64,000 nt of DNA from Helicobacter cetorum MIT 99-5656 (GCF_000259275.1 NC_017735.1:1-64000), one strand, 5' to 3'. Counted from the stretch's first letter, positions 30,047 to 39,030 are shown. Notes: generated from the sequence alone by a model not told the origin. Program-made: numbers and translations.

Positions 30047-30412
30047 ATAACCACACCACACCCTCATAATAAGTCCAAGATTTACCCAAAAACTACTAAA
30101 CTACCTAAAATATTTAAATATGTCTCTAAATTTCAAAAAAAAAAAACAATATTTGTGTTACAATTCTTTCATCTACAAAAAATCCATGTTCTTAAAAACT
30201 TCATTCCATAACTAGTCTTTTAAGGATATGTTTTTAATTAAAATCCACAAGAAGGAACACAGAATGATAAAAATCAAAAAAACTAGCATGGCTCTAGCCT
30301 TAAGCCTGTTTCTAAGCGGTCTTCATGCCGAAGATAACGGCTATTTTGTAAGCGTAGGCTATCAAATCGGTCAAGCTTCTCAAATGGTTAAAAACACTGG
30401 CGAGTTGCAAAA
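30047..30412 (+). repeat. 366-bp 5' block shared with Bab-like gene 2 (right copy)
   Basis: This is the inverse copy of 13162-13527. It covers the promoter, homopolymer, leader and first 50 codons of Bab-like gene 3. Only scattered single-base differences are visible. Confidence 0.85.
30135..30164 (+). promoter_or_regulatory. Bab-like gene 3 promoter with A12 tract
   Basis: A run of 12 A residues (30135-30146) occupies the -35 region, 12 bp upstream of TACAAT (30159-30164), the likely -10 box. The start site would be near 30171, giving a leader of about 93 nt. Tract length is the same as in the gene 2 promoter. Confidence 0.6.
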
Positions 30413-32396
30413 GCTTTCAGACACTTATGCAAACTTGAACAATCTTTTAGCTAATTACAACAGCCTTAATTGGGCGGTTACTAATGCAGGAAGCGCTACT
30501 TCTATCAATAGTGCAATTGATAATTTGAGTGCGAGCGCGAATAATTTGACTAATGGCACCACACAATCTCCTGCTTATCAGGCCGTGCTTTTAGCGCTTA
30601 ATTCAGCGGTAGCGATGTGGCAAATCATTGCTTCTAGAATTGGTTGCGGCAATGATTTAAATCAATCAAATCAATCAAATCAAACAAATCAAACAAATCA
30701 AACAATAAACAATGTTCCTAATGAGAGTGGTTCAGTTACTTGTAACAGAACTACATCAGGATGGGGAGGCGTTATTTCGCACAACACTTTTAAAAAAATC
30801 AATGATGCTTTTGTAGTCATCCATAACGCTTTAAAAGATAATGGGATGCTGGCGCTAAAAGATAGTAATAATGCATCACAAGAGATGAAAAAAGTCCAAC
30901 AAGCCGTCTTGCAAGCCGTTGTTGCTATCAAGGAGGAAAGGGGAGTAAATGTGGCAGAAGCAGCACAAGAATCAAAAGCTCAAGAAACACACGCTAAAAG
31001 CGAACCAGCTAAAGCAGAACAAAAAAATACCGCCACCTATCTTTTAAGTGAAGCTCAAACACTCATAGACACTCTCACTACAGGTGATAATAATAAAGAA
31101 ACTACCGGATGCCCATGGTTTGAGGTGCCTAATAATGATAGCACTAAAACCTATTATGGGATTAATTCAGCAAGTGGAAGTGTGTGCGACCTGTTTAAAG
31201 ACCCTTTTGATAGGGTGAAACAAATGCTTGCTACAGCCAAAGAAGTCGTGCAAAAAACTCAAAATGTCTCAGCCACCCAAGAACAAAAAATTCAAACTCC
31301 AAGCAGTTTCAACCCCTATACTAACAACCACCAAGTCGCTCAAACCATGCTTAAGACCGCTCAAACTCAAGCCAATATTTTAAATCTGGTCAATCAAGTG
31401 GGAAATGATTTTAAAGCCATCAATGCCAGACAAAGAGAGCTAATGACACGATGTATGCAAGGTGCAAACACTATCGCACAAGGGAGTAATGTATCAGGCT
31501 GTGCAAAACTACAAGCGACTTTAAATTCTTTAGAGCAAGAGAGCGCTTATTATGGTAACCAAGTCAATCAAGCTTTGACTATCGCTGACACCTTATTGCA
31601 TTTCAAAGAAAGGGTTGCGACTTTAAAAGACACTTATGGTGAGATAAAAAATAATATTTCTGTGGCTTCAAGCTTACCCAACTCCAAACTAGCCTTGCAA
31701 AACCTTGTTAGCACGACTACAGATTCAAATAAACCGGTAGGCTTACAAACCGTTTATTATCTCAATCAAAACGCCTATTCTCAAATGCAAACTGCTATGC
31801 AAGAATTAGCTAACAACCCTTTCAGAAACTTTGGCGTGATTAAATCTCAATCTAATAGCGGTGTGATGAATGGTATAGGTATCCAACTAGGTTATAAACA
31901 ATTCTTTGGTGAAAATAGAAACTATGGCGTTAAATATTATGGCTTCTTTGATTATAACCACACCTATATCAAATCAGACTTTTTTAATTCGGCCTCTAAT
32001 GTTTTCACTTATGGGGCAGGTGCAGACGCTCTGTATAATTTCATCAACGATAAAGCCACAAATCTTTTTGGAAAAAACAATAAACTTTCTGTGGGTGTTT
32101 TTGGTGGAATCGCACTTGCTGGGACTTCATGGGCTAATTCTAATCGTGTGAATTTAGAAACGGTAAATAATATCTATAACGCTAAAATTAGTGCCGCAAA
32201 TTTCCAATTTTTATTCAACTTTGGCTTGAGAGCAAATCTGGCTGAAGAGAAAAAGGGTAATCATGCTATCCAGCATGGAATGGAACTGGGTATTAAGATT
32301 CCTACCATTAACACAAGCTATTATTCCTTTATGGGAGCTAAACTCTCTTATAGAAGGTTGTATAGTATCTATTTGAACTATGTGTTTGCATATTAA
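30264..32396 (+). CDS. Bab-like Hop outer membrane protein (copy 3)
   Basis: From ATG 30264 the protein has about 710 residues; the frame opens 12 codons earlier without a ribosome binding site. The signal peptide matches that of copy 2, and the mature start is EDNGYFVSVGYQIGQASQMV. The middle has Cys-bounded loops (GCGND...VTCNR; TGCPW...SVCDL; TRCMQ...SGCAK), a Ser/Asn/Thr repeat near residue 133 and a charged Ala/Glu/Lys stretch near 240. The C-terminal domain, with FFDYNHTYIKSDFFNSASNV and ADALYNFINDKATN and ending YLNYVFAY, is what I recall for BabA/BabB. Receptor binding is unknown. Copies 2 and 3 share 5' and 3' flanks but differ in the middle. Confidence 0.88.
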   Translation: MIKIKKTSMALALSLFLSGLHAEDNGYFVSVGYQIGQASQMVKNTGELQKLSDTYANLNNLLANYNSLNWAVTNAGSATSINSAIDNLSASANNLTNGTTQSPAYQAVLLALNSAVAMWQIIASRIGCGNDLNQSNQSNQTNQTNQTINNVPNESGSVTCNRTTSGWGGVISHNTFKKINDAFVVIHNALKDNGMLALKDSNNASQEMKKVQQAVLQAVVAIKEERGVNVAEAAQESKAQETHAKSEPAKAEQKNTATYLLSEAQTLIDTLTTGDNNKETTGCPWFEVPNNDSTKTYYGINSASGSVCDLFKDPFDRVKQMLATAKEVVQKTQNVSATQEQKIQTPSSFNPYTNNHQVAQTMLKTAQTQANILNLVNQVGNDFKAINARQRELMTRCMQGANTIAQGSNVSGCAKLQATLNSLEQESAYYGNQVNQALTIADTLLHFKERVATLKDTYGEIKNNISVASSLPNSKLALQNLVSTTTDSNKPVGLQTVYYLNQNAYSQMQTAMQELANNPFRNFGVIKSQSNSGVMNGIGIQLGYKQFFGENRNYGVKYYGFFDYNHTYIKSDFFNSASNVFTYGAGADALYNFINDKATNLFGKNNKLSVGVFGGIALAGTSWANSNRVNLETVNNIYNAKISAANFQFLFNFGLRANLAEEKKGNHAIQHGMELGIKIPTINTSYYSFMGAKLSYRRLYSIYLNYVFAY
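30660..30704 (+). repeat. Five 9-bp in-frame repeats (Asn-Gln-Ser/Thr)
   Basis: The units AATCAATCA (twice) and AATCAAACA (three times) encode NQS NQS NQT NQT NQT inside a Cys-bounded loop of Bab-like protein 3. Copy number changes would keep the frame and alter loop length. Confidence 0.9.
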
Positions 32397-32405
32397 ATCT
32401 CTTAA

Positions 32406-32422
32406 CCCCTTTTAAAAAGGGG
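32406..32422 (+). terminator. Terminator of Bab-like gene 3
   Basis: The same CCCC...GGGG palindrome found after the other two Bab-like genes lies 10 bp after the stop. The shared 3' block continues to about 32539 and matches the inverse of about 11195-11330. Confidence 0.6.
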
Positions 32423-32825
32423 CAATTTATTCTAAGGCTCTTTTTAACTTTCTCAAATACTCTTAATTTTTTGCAACCTAGAACTAACCTATTTAACACT
32501 AAAAGAGTGTTTGGAGTTGGATAGGGGGTTAAAGCTTTTAGGAGGTTACCCTGCTCTTTGGGTTAGGGTTTAAACATCAAATCTTTTTTAATTTAATTGA
32601 TTTGGATTTAAATTTGCTTTTTTGAAGGTTTAATATTCTAATCTACATAGTTGCTCTGTATGTTATATTGAATATAAGGATTTTAAAATTATCAAACGCC
32701 CCAAAAGTTTTGGACAAACCCACTTTTAAAGGAAACCCCTAAGCTTTAAAAAGCTTAAAGGAACTTTTGGCTAGCTATCTTTTGAATAAAAAGACAAACT
32801 TAACCCCTTAACAGAGAATTTAATG

Positions 32826-32915
32826 TATAATACTAGCCAAGAGTTTTTATCATGTTTTATTTCCATGATAAACCCTTTTACTAATTGGAATTTGCCCCAT
32901 AGACAACTATGGGGC
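32826..32915 (+). promoter_or_regulatory. Promoter and two hairpins upstream of eptA
   Basis: TGTATAAT (-10 box at 32826-32831) is followed by a perfect 9-bp hairpin (TTTATCATG at 32846-32854 with its complement at 32864-32872) and a second perfect 9-bp hairpin (GCCCCATAG, loop ACAA, at 32894-32915). This may be a structured eptA leader of about 170 nt or a small RNA ended by the second hairpin. The remaining part of the gap, 32540-32820, holds only AT-rich sequence and short palindromes (AAGCTTTAAAAAGCTT). Confidence 0.45.
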
Positions 32916-33016
32916 GTAAAAATATTCTACAATAAGCTGACTTAAATTTTTCAAATCATTCAGCCGCACAGAGCGTTAAAAAAAGAGTAAAGTAAAATTG
33001 AATTTAAGGGGTGTGT

Positions 33017-34588
33017 TTGATACGATTTTTCCATTTAAAGTTTTTCAAGCCCCTAACTTGTTTGCAAGCTGGTTTGCTCTATAGCCTTAGTTTTGGTATT
33101 TTGTATCATTTTCCCTTGTTTGCTTATGCCTATAAGGAAAGTAGTCAGCCGAGTCTTATGGTGGTTATTGCTGTTGCACTTTTTTGTGCTAATGGCATTC
33201 TCTTTCTTACTTTAAGTTTAATCTCTTCTCATTTAATGCGTTTCTTTGCAATCGTTTTTAGCATGCTTAATTCTGTCGCTTTATATTTCATCAGCACTTA
33301 TGGTGTCTTTTTGAATAAGAGTATGATGAGTAATGTCTTAAACACTAATACGCATGAAGTTTTGGATTTTTTGAGCGTTAAGTTATTTCTTTTTATCGCT
33401 ATTTTGGGTATCCTACCCAGCTATCTTATCTATAAAATCCCCCTTAAACGCTCTTTTAAAAAACCGCAATTTTTAGCTCTCTTGGTGTTAGTTGCTATCT
33501 TTATAGCGAACGCTTTAATTAACGCTAAAACTTGGTTGTGGTTTGACAAGCATGCTAAATCTATAGGGGGTTTGAGCCTACCCTTTGCTTATAGCGTGAA
33601 CGCCTTTAGGGTGAGCGTTCTCAAACTCTTTAGCCCTACAATCAAGCCACTCCCCTTATTTTTGCCTAACGCTTCTAAATCATTTGTCGTGCTAGTAATA
33701 GGCGAAAGTGCTAGAAAGCATAATTACGCCCTTTATGGGTATGAAAAGCCCACCACCCCTAGACTAAGCAAACGATTAAAAAACCAAGAAATCACTCTTT
33801 TTGACGCCACTTCTTGTGCGACCTATACTACAGCGAGTTTGGAATGCATTTTAGATTCTTCCTTTAAAGATGGTTTTAGCACCTATGAAAATTTACCGAC
33901 CTATTTAACAAAAGCTGGCATTAAGGTCTTTTGGTATAGTGCAAACGATGGCGAAAAGAATGTGAAGGTTACACGCTATCTCAAACGCTCTGAGTTGATT
34001 AAAAAATGCCGCACTTGTAAAGAAATCGCTCTTTATGATGAAGCCTTGCTCTATAATGTGCCTAATCTCTTAAAAGAACACTCTAACGAAAATGTCTTGC
34101 TCATTTTACATCTTGCCGGCTCGCATGGCCCTAGATATGATAAAAAAGTGCCTTTAAATTTTAGGGTGTTTAAGCCCTATTGCTCAAGCGTTGATTTGTC
34201 TCGCTGTTCCAAAGAAAGTTTGATGAATGCCTATGACAACACCATTTTTTACAATGATTTTGTGCTAGATAAGCTCATTAGCATGCTTAAAAATACCAAG
34301 CAACCCACCTTAATGCTCTATTTGAGCGACCATGGCGAAAGCTTAGGCGAAGGGGCGTATTACTTGCATGGTATCCCTAAAAGCATTGCCCCTAAAGAAC
34401 AATATGAAATCCCCTTTATCCTTTATGCCAACAAGCTTTTTAAAGAAAAACATTCGCTGGACCAAATTCAAACACCACTCTCTCAAAATGTTATTTTTCA
34501 TAGTATCTTAGGCGTGTTTGAAAGTTTTAAGATTCCAAATGCTGTCTATCAGCCCCATTTAGACCTGTTTAAGCATAAAAAAGAGTAA
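33017..34588 (+). CDS. eptA: Lipid A phosphoethanolamine transferase EptA
   Basis: This inner membrane enzyme adds phosphoethanolamine to the 1-position of lipid A after LpxE removes the phosphate. In H. pylori this gives polymyxin resistance and low endotoxicity. Five N-terminal membrane segments are followed by an alkaline-phosphatase-type periplasmic domain. That domain has VLVIGESARKHNYALYGY near residue 232, the nucleophile Thr in TSCATYTTASLECILD, and the metal site YLSDHGESLGEG. The length is about 523. The frame opens with GTG at 33011. I prefer TTG 33017 (LIRFFHLKFF) because AAGGGG is then correctly spaced and it matches the H. pylori start. lpxE follows 9 bp later. Confidence 0.92.
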   Translation: MIRFFHLKFFKPLTCLQAGLLYSLSFGILYHFPLFAYAYKESSQPSLMVVIAVALFCANGILFLTLSLISSHLMRFFAIVFSMLNSVALYFISTYGVFLNKSMMSNVLNTNTHEVLDFLSVKLFLFIAILGILPSYLIYKIPLKRSFKKPQFLALLVLVAIFIANALINAKTWLWFDKHAKSIGGLSLPFAYSVNAFRVSVLKLFSPTIKPLPLFLPNASKSFVVLVIGESARKHNYALYGYEKPTTPRLSKRLKNQEITLFDATSCATYTTASLECILDSSFKDGFSTYENLPTYLTKAGIKVFWYSANDGEKNVKVTRYLKRSELIKKCRTCKEIALYDEALLYNVPNLLKEHSNENVLLILHLAGSHGPRYDKKVPLNFRVFKPYCSSVDLSRCSKESLMNAYDNTIFYNDFVLDKLISMLKNTKQPTLMLYLSDHGESLGEGAYYLHGIPKSIAPKEQYEIPFILYANKLFKEKHSLDQIQTPLSQNVIFHSILGVFESFKIPNAVYQPHLDLFKHKKE

Positions 34589-34597
34589 ACTACCCTT

Positions 34598-35182
34598 ATG
34601 AAAAATTATCTCAAACTCCACACACTTAAAAATTTGTTTGTCCAAAGCTTACCCAAAAGCGTTTCTAAAAGCTTGCTTACTATAAGCTTAGTTTTAATGC
34701 TTTTAGGCGTGCTATTCCCCTTCCCTAAAATCCCTAAGCACCCTAGTGTGCCATTAGTGTTTCATTTCACAGAGCATTACGCACGCTTTATCCCTACGAT
34801 TTTATCTGTGGCTATTCCCTTGATTAAAAGAGATGTTATCGGGCTTTTTCAAGTCGCTAACGCTTCCATGGCTACAACCATTCTCACACACACCACTAAG
34901 AGAGCCTTAAATAATGTAACTATCCACAATAGGCGTTTGGGCGAACGCCCCTATGGGGGTAATTTCAACATGCCAAGCGGGCATTCATCTATGGTGGGTT
35001 TAGCGGTGGTATTTTTAATGCGTCGTTATTCTTTCAAAAAATATTTGTGGCTCTTGCCCCTAGTCCCTTTAACCATGCTCGCTCGCATTTATTTGGATAT
35101 GCACACTATTGGGGCGGTGCTAGCTGGGCTTGGTGTGGGGGTATTGTGTGCGAGCCTTTTTACAAGCTCTAAAAAGTCTTAA
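34598..35182 (+). CDS. lpxE: Lipid A 1-phosphatase LpxE
   Basis: The enzyme removes the 1-phosphate of lipid A on the periplasmic face, preparing the site for EptA, encoded just upstream. The 194-residue PAP2-type membrane protein shows KRALNN...RLGERPYGG (motif 1, K-x-RP), NMPSGHSSM (motif 2, PSGH) near residue 127, and ARIYLDMHTIGAV (motif 3, R and H present; the family Asp position is Ala). Membrane segments are LLTISLVLMLLGVLFPF and the C-terminal pair. It converges on nspC with a 4-bp overlap of stops. Confidence 0.92.
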   Translation: MKNYLKLHTLKNLFVQSLPKSVSKSLLTISLVLMLLGVLFPFPKIPKHPSVPLVFHFTEHYARFIPTILSVAIPLIKRDVIGLFQVANASMATTILTHTTKRALNNVTIHNRRLGERPYGGNFNMPSGHSSMVGLAVVFLMRRYSFKKYLWLLPLVPLTMLARIYLDMHTIGAVLAGLGVGVLCASLFTSSKKS

Positions 35183-36402
35183 TTCCTGTTTTTATAATCT
35201 TCATAAGAAAAATTTTTAAGGATTTCAAAACCCTTTTGGTCTAGTTTGGCTAGACTTGGAAGTGGCACGCCATTAAAGGTATTGTTTTTAACAATCGTAT
35301 AATGGAGCATGTCTTTAAACAAGATTTTATCGCCCCTTTTTAGGGGGGTATCAAAGCTAAAGCCACCCATAAAATCCCCTGCTAAACAAGTAGGACCGCC
35401 TAATACATAAGAAAACGCCCCCTTATTTTCGCCCTTTTCAACTTCAATCAATTCTTTGTCATCTTCTACAGAAATTTTAAGGATATTAGGGCGATAAGGC
35501 ATTTCTAAGCAATCAGGCATATGAGCGCTAAAAGAAGTGTCTAAAATGGCAATCATTTCTTCATTTTGCACCAAATCCACCACGCTTGCGAGCAAAAATC
35601 CGCATTGCCACCCTACAGCTTCCCCAGGCTCTAAAATCACTTCTATGTTGTTATAGCGGGCTTTAAAATCCCTAATCGTTTGAATGAGTAACTCCACATC
35701 ATAATCGTTTCTAGTGATATGATGCCCCCCACCAAAATTCACCCACTCCATTTTCTCTAAATAAGGCTTGAAATGCTTTTCTACATGTTCTAAAGTTCTG
35801 CATAGTGCATCAGCATTTTGCTCACAATGCGTGTGAAAATGCAAACCATTAACACCTTCTAAACCATGCTCTTGAACCCCTTTTTCAAATTCGCTAGGCA
35901 CAATACCCAAACGACTTATCTTTGAGCATGGGTTATAAATGGCTGGCGTTACTTCGCTATAAAGGGGGTTTATTCGTAAGCCTATTTTAATGGGGCTTAA
36001 GCCCAAACTCTCTAGTTGCTTGTTCTTCTCAAAAATCCTATCTTTATATTGTGCGTATTGATAAAAAGAGTTAAAAACAATGCTTGTAGCTAGGGGTAAA
36101 ATGGCCTTTATTTCTGTCTCTTTAAAGGCTGGGCTATAGACACAAATTTCTTTATGGCTCTCTCGCCCCCCAAACTCTTCAAAAGCAAGCTTGGCTTCAT
36201 AAAGTCCGCTTGCACAGCACCCACTCAAGCACTCTCTCAAAATGCCAAATTCACGCCAAAACGCATACCCTTTTAAAGCGAGCAAAACCTTTGCCCCACT
36301 TTGTTGTTGCACATATTCTAAAGTCCTAGCGTTTTCTTCTAAACGCTCACTCTCTAGCACATAAGAAGGGGTGGGAAGTGTGCTGTATTGTAGGGTTTTC
36401 AT
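35179..36402 (-). CDS. nspC: Carboxynorspermidine decarboxylase
   Basis: This fold III PLP enzyme decarboxylates carboxy(nor)spermidine in the alternative polyamine route. The PLP lysine is in KVLLALKGYAFW near residue 40. Other features are GLRINPLYSEV, GLHFHTHCEQNAD near 195, VNFGGGHHITRNDYDVE near 235, EPGEAVGWQCGF near 268 and GPTCLAGD. Length is 407 residues, slightly long but normal. The start overlaps the cheV stop (ATGA), so it is coupled to cheV, an unusual pairing conserved in H. pylori. Confidence 0.92.
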   Translation of the reverse strand: MKTLQYSTLPTPSYVLESERLEENARTLEYVQQQSGAKVLLALKGYAFWREFGILRECLSGCCASGLYEAKLAFEEFGGRESHKEICVYSPAFKETEIKAILPLATSIVFNSFYQYAQYKDRIFEKNKQLESLGLSPIKIGLRINPLYSEVTPAIYNPCSKISRLGIVPSEFEKGVQEHGLEGVNGLHFHTHCEQNADALCRTLEHVEKHFKPYLEKMEWVNFGGGHHITRNDYDVELLIQTIRDFKARYNNIEVILEPGEAVGWQCGFLLASVVDLVQNEEMIAILDTSFSAHMPDCLEMPYRPNILKISVEDDKELIEVEKGENKGAFSYVLGGPTCLAGDFMGGFSFDTPLKRGDKILFKDMLHYTIVKNNTFNGVPLPSLAKLDQKGFEILKNFSYEDYKNRN

Positions 36403-37364
36403 GCTAATGCCATAAATTGCTTAACCACTCGTTCTATATCTTTAGGGTTAGACTTAGAGATAAAATCATCTGCTTTTAAACTTCTTGCCATATCTTCATT
36501 AGAGCTTCCACTCATAGAAGAGTTTACTACAATAGGAATTTTTGAAGTCAAAGAATTGTCCTTAACTTGCTTAATCACTTCAAAGCCACTTGCTTCTGGC
36601 ATTTCTAAATCAGTGATGATTAAGCCGATGTCGCTAATGTCTGTCTCAGGGTTGAATAAATGTTCTAGCAATTTTTTACCATTAATGAAGTCTATGTGCT
36701 TGACTTCAAGCTTGTCTAAAATCATTTGCATGGTTTTCAAAACGCTTGGAGAATCATCAGCCAGTAGAATACATTTGTCAGAATGGATTTTAGAAAGCGT
36801 TTCTAAATCGCTGTGCTTTTCATCTTCAATCCAAGGAAACACATCTATAAGCATTTTTTCAATATCCACCACTTGCACCAGTCGCCCATCAAAATAGCGT
36901 GTGCGACTCACAAGCTTGTTATTACCTGCAGAGCCACCCACTCCAGCACTCTGCTCCATTTCAGTCCATTTTTTATTTAAAATCCTATCCGCTTCATAGA
37001 TTCTTACCCCTATTGTCCAGCGAGAAAACTCACAAATCATAATAATATCGTCTTCGCCTTCTTCTTTTTCTATTTTATAAGGGCGTAAATCCTTGCTCTT
37101 ATCTTGGCTATCATAATAAAACCATTTCCGCATATCAATCAGAGGAATGGTTAGCTCTCTGATAATGATTAAACCTTCAACCAGCGAATTGTTTTCGTGG
37201 CTAATGATAGTGAGACTGCCATGATATTTCACCACTTCACGAATTTTAAAGACATTGACCGCATACAAATCCTTGTTTTTACCCAGCCTAAAACACAATA
37301 ATTGTAACTCGTTGTTCTTATGTAAACTCGTAACTTGGTCAATGCCTGCTAAACTACTAGCCAT
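36399..37364 (-). CDS. cheV: Chemotaxis coupling protein CheV
   Basis: The protein fuses a CheW domain with a response regulator receiver. Residues 15-170 are CheW-like (LLCFRLGKNKDLYAVNVFKI, SLVEGLIIIRELTIPLIDMR). Residues 195-321 are the receiver: CILLADDSPSVLKTMQMIL with the acidic pair, phosphoacceptor in LIITDLEMPEASGFEVI, VVNSSMS for the switch Ser, and the Lys in FISKSNP. H. pylori has three CheV proteins; by position beside nspC this corresponds to CheV1, which couples chemoreceptors to CheA. It is the first gene of its pair. Confidence 0.92.
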   Translation of the reverse strand: MASSLAGIDQVTSLHKNNELQLLCFRLGKNKDLYAVNVFKIREVVKYHGSLTIISHENNSLVEGLIIIRELTIPLIDMRKWFYYDSQDKSKDLRPYKIEKEEGEDDIIMICEFSRWTIGVRIYEADRILNKKWTEMEQSAGVGGSAGNNKLVSRTRYFDGRLVQVVDIEKMLIDVFPWIEDEKHSDLETLSKIHSDKCILLADDSPSVLKTMQMILDKLEVKHIDFINGKKLLEHLFNPETDISDIGLIITDLEMPEASGFEVIKQVKDNSLTSKIPIVVNSSMSGSSNEDMARSLKADDFISKSNPKDIERVVKQFMALA

Positions 37365-37434
37365 TGCTTCCCCTTAATTTAGGTTTTTCGTGTAATTATA
37401 TCGTTTTTGTGCTTAACATCAACGACACTTAAAA

Positions 37435-38820
37435 TCATTTCAAATGCTTCATAATAAACCCATTTTTAAAACTGCGAACATACAAAATATTATGGCGGTT
37501 AGAACAAAAGATTTGTTTGGTTCGCACAAATTCAAAGGGGGGTTCTTCAGTGTTAAGTGGTTTTTCACAAGGCTGTAAAAAAAAGGAAAAAGCGTTCGTT
37601 AAATCCGCCTTAACAGAGTAATTTTCAAAAGCTTTGTTTTTTAAACGCATGACATAGAATTTATGGGCAAAAATGCTGGTATTTCTCGTATCCGCAAAGG
37701 TGCTAACACCCGCATACAATGAAGTTACTAACCCCCCAAGAAATCCCAAATAATAATTTGCAACCGCTTGCATACTTAGTTTAAAAGTAGCGGATAAAAT
37801 CGCTCTGGTTACAATGTAGGGTAATTGTTTTCTGAACTCGCTTGCAACTACTGCATCCATTAAGGACAAGGTTTCAAAGGGTATGGTTTTTTCACCCTTT
37901 TGTAAGCTGAAGTTTTGATAAAACGCTTCGCCATCTTCTAGCCTTGGTAAGGCTAAACTCGCATTGTAGATAGAATCAATCATAAAAATAGGCACATCAA
38001 TCTTAAATTCGCTTTTTTGTGGCTCTTTGCCATCTTCAATGATAATCCAAGTGAAAGTGTCATTAGTAGGGCGTTGAAAAAAGAGTAAATCATTAGCTAC
38101 GACAGGATTTTGACTAACTCCGAACGCTTCATTCAAATAGCCTAACCCCTTATTCTTATCCCCTTCTAAAGCGTAAAAAAGCCCTGAAAGATACGAGACA
38201 ACAGGATTAATCAAGCCTTGATAAGCTCGGTATTTATCCAAATTAGAATAAGTAGCGTTTAGAATTTGGCTCGCTTCTTCTCTAGAACGCTCCATGTTAA
38301 TGCGGTGCTGCTTGTTAGAATCCATTTCTTTTATAGCTTTTTGAACTTCTTTGTAATAAAATTCTTTAGCCCTTCGCTGGCGTTCATTCGCACGATTGAA
38401 TTGCACCCTAGCGTTCGCACTATCATTCAAAAGCATGTAATCAATGGCTTTATAATAATTGATTAAAACCCCTTCATAAATATTCCCCCCATAAACACGC
38501 ACATTGTCATTAACCATAGTAGCACCCACATAACTAGCCCCCTTTAAAAAAGCGTTTTGCGTTGCATCAAAGCGGTTTTCAGCCTTATCTAGTATCTCCA
38601 AAGAAGCCTTGTAATCTCTTGCATATAAAGCACTCAAGCCATTTTGCATATCCCACAAAAGGGCGTTCTTTTTTTGCTTAGTGAATTGCTTGGAATATTC
38701 ATAAGCTTTTTTAGGGCTTTCTTCATAATAGAGCGTGTTAAAATGAGCCAAATCAGCACGATAACCTATACAGCCTGATAGCAATAGAACCGCCCAAAGT
38801 AACAGGATAAAATGCTTCAA
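37435..38820 (-). CDS. Lipoprotein with TPR-like helices (HP0018-like)
   Basis: The 461-residue protein begins MKHFILLLWAVLLLSGCIGY, a lipoprotein signal with Cys in the LSGC lipobox. The mature part is helical with repeated alanine-rich segments (KQKKNALLWDMQNGLSALYA, SANARVQFNRANERQRRAKE, SGLFYALEGDKNKGLGYLNE), suggesting TPR-like repeats. Later parts include LSLMDAVVASEFRKQLPYIV. The family is found in Epsilonproteobacteria and is uncharacterised as far as I know. It is monocistronic, with the SRP RNA gene divergent upstream. Confidence 0.75.
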   Translation of the reverse strand: MKHFILLLWAVLLLSGCIGYRADLAHFNTLYYEESPKKAYEYSKQFTKQKKNALLWDMQNGLSALYARDYKASLEILDKAENRFDATQNAFLKGASYVGATMVNDNVRVYGGNIYEGVLINYYKAIDYMLLNDSANARVQFNRANERQRRAKEFYYKEVQKAIKEMDSNKQHRINMERSREEASQILNATYSNLDKYRAYQGLINPVVSYLSGLFYALEGDKNKGLGYLNEAFGVSQNPVVANDLLFFQRPTNDTFTWIIIEDGKEPQKSEFKIDVPIFMIDSIYNASLALPRLEDGEAFYQNFSLQKGEKTIPFETLSLMDAVVASEFRKQLPYIVTRAILSATFKLSMQAVANYYLGFLGGLVTSLYAGVSTFADTRNTSIFAHKFYVMRLKNKAFENYSVKADLTNAFSFFLQPCEKPLNTEEPPFEFVRTKQIFCSNRHNILYVRSFKNGFIMKHLK

Positions 38821-38914
38821 TCAAACCCTTTTATGAAGTTTTTGTATGCGTAAAATTGAACATATCATAACATTTTTATTAAAACATAAGCTTTTTATGG
38901 CTAGAATACTTTCC

Positions 38915-39030
38915 AAGCTCTTGTTTAGACCTATGCAATAGGATTTTAGGGTAACGCTTCAGGGTAGGAATACAGCAGAGTCCCCTAATTTTTTATGTGC
39001 CTTAGCCATCTGAATGGGGGCGTTTTCCTA
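38915..39030 (+). ncRNA. ffs: Signal recognition particle RNA (4.5S-like)
   Basis: The universal bacterial SRP core is exact: CAGG-GTA-GGAA-TAC-AGCAG at 38960-38978, that is a GGAA tetraloop on a three-pair stem with the CAGG/AGCAG asymmetric loop that binds Ffh. The flanking helix pairs 38938-38951 with 38983-38996 (12 of 14 positions pair, two of them G-U). A -10 box TAGAAT lies at 38902-38907. Ends are approximate. No protein gene covers it, and it lies between comB4 and the lipoprotein gene. Confidence 0.85.
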
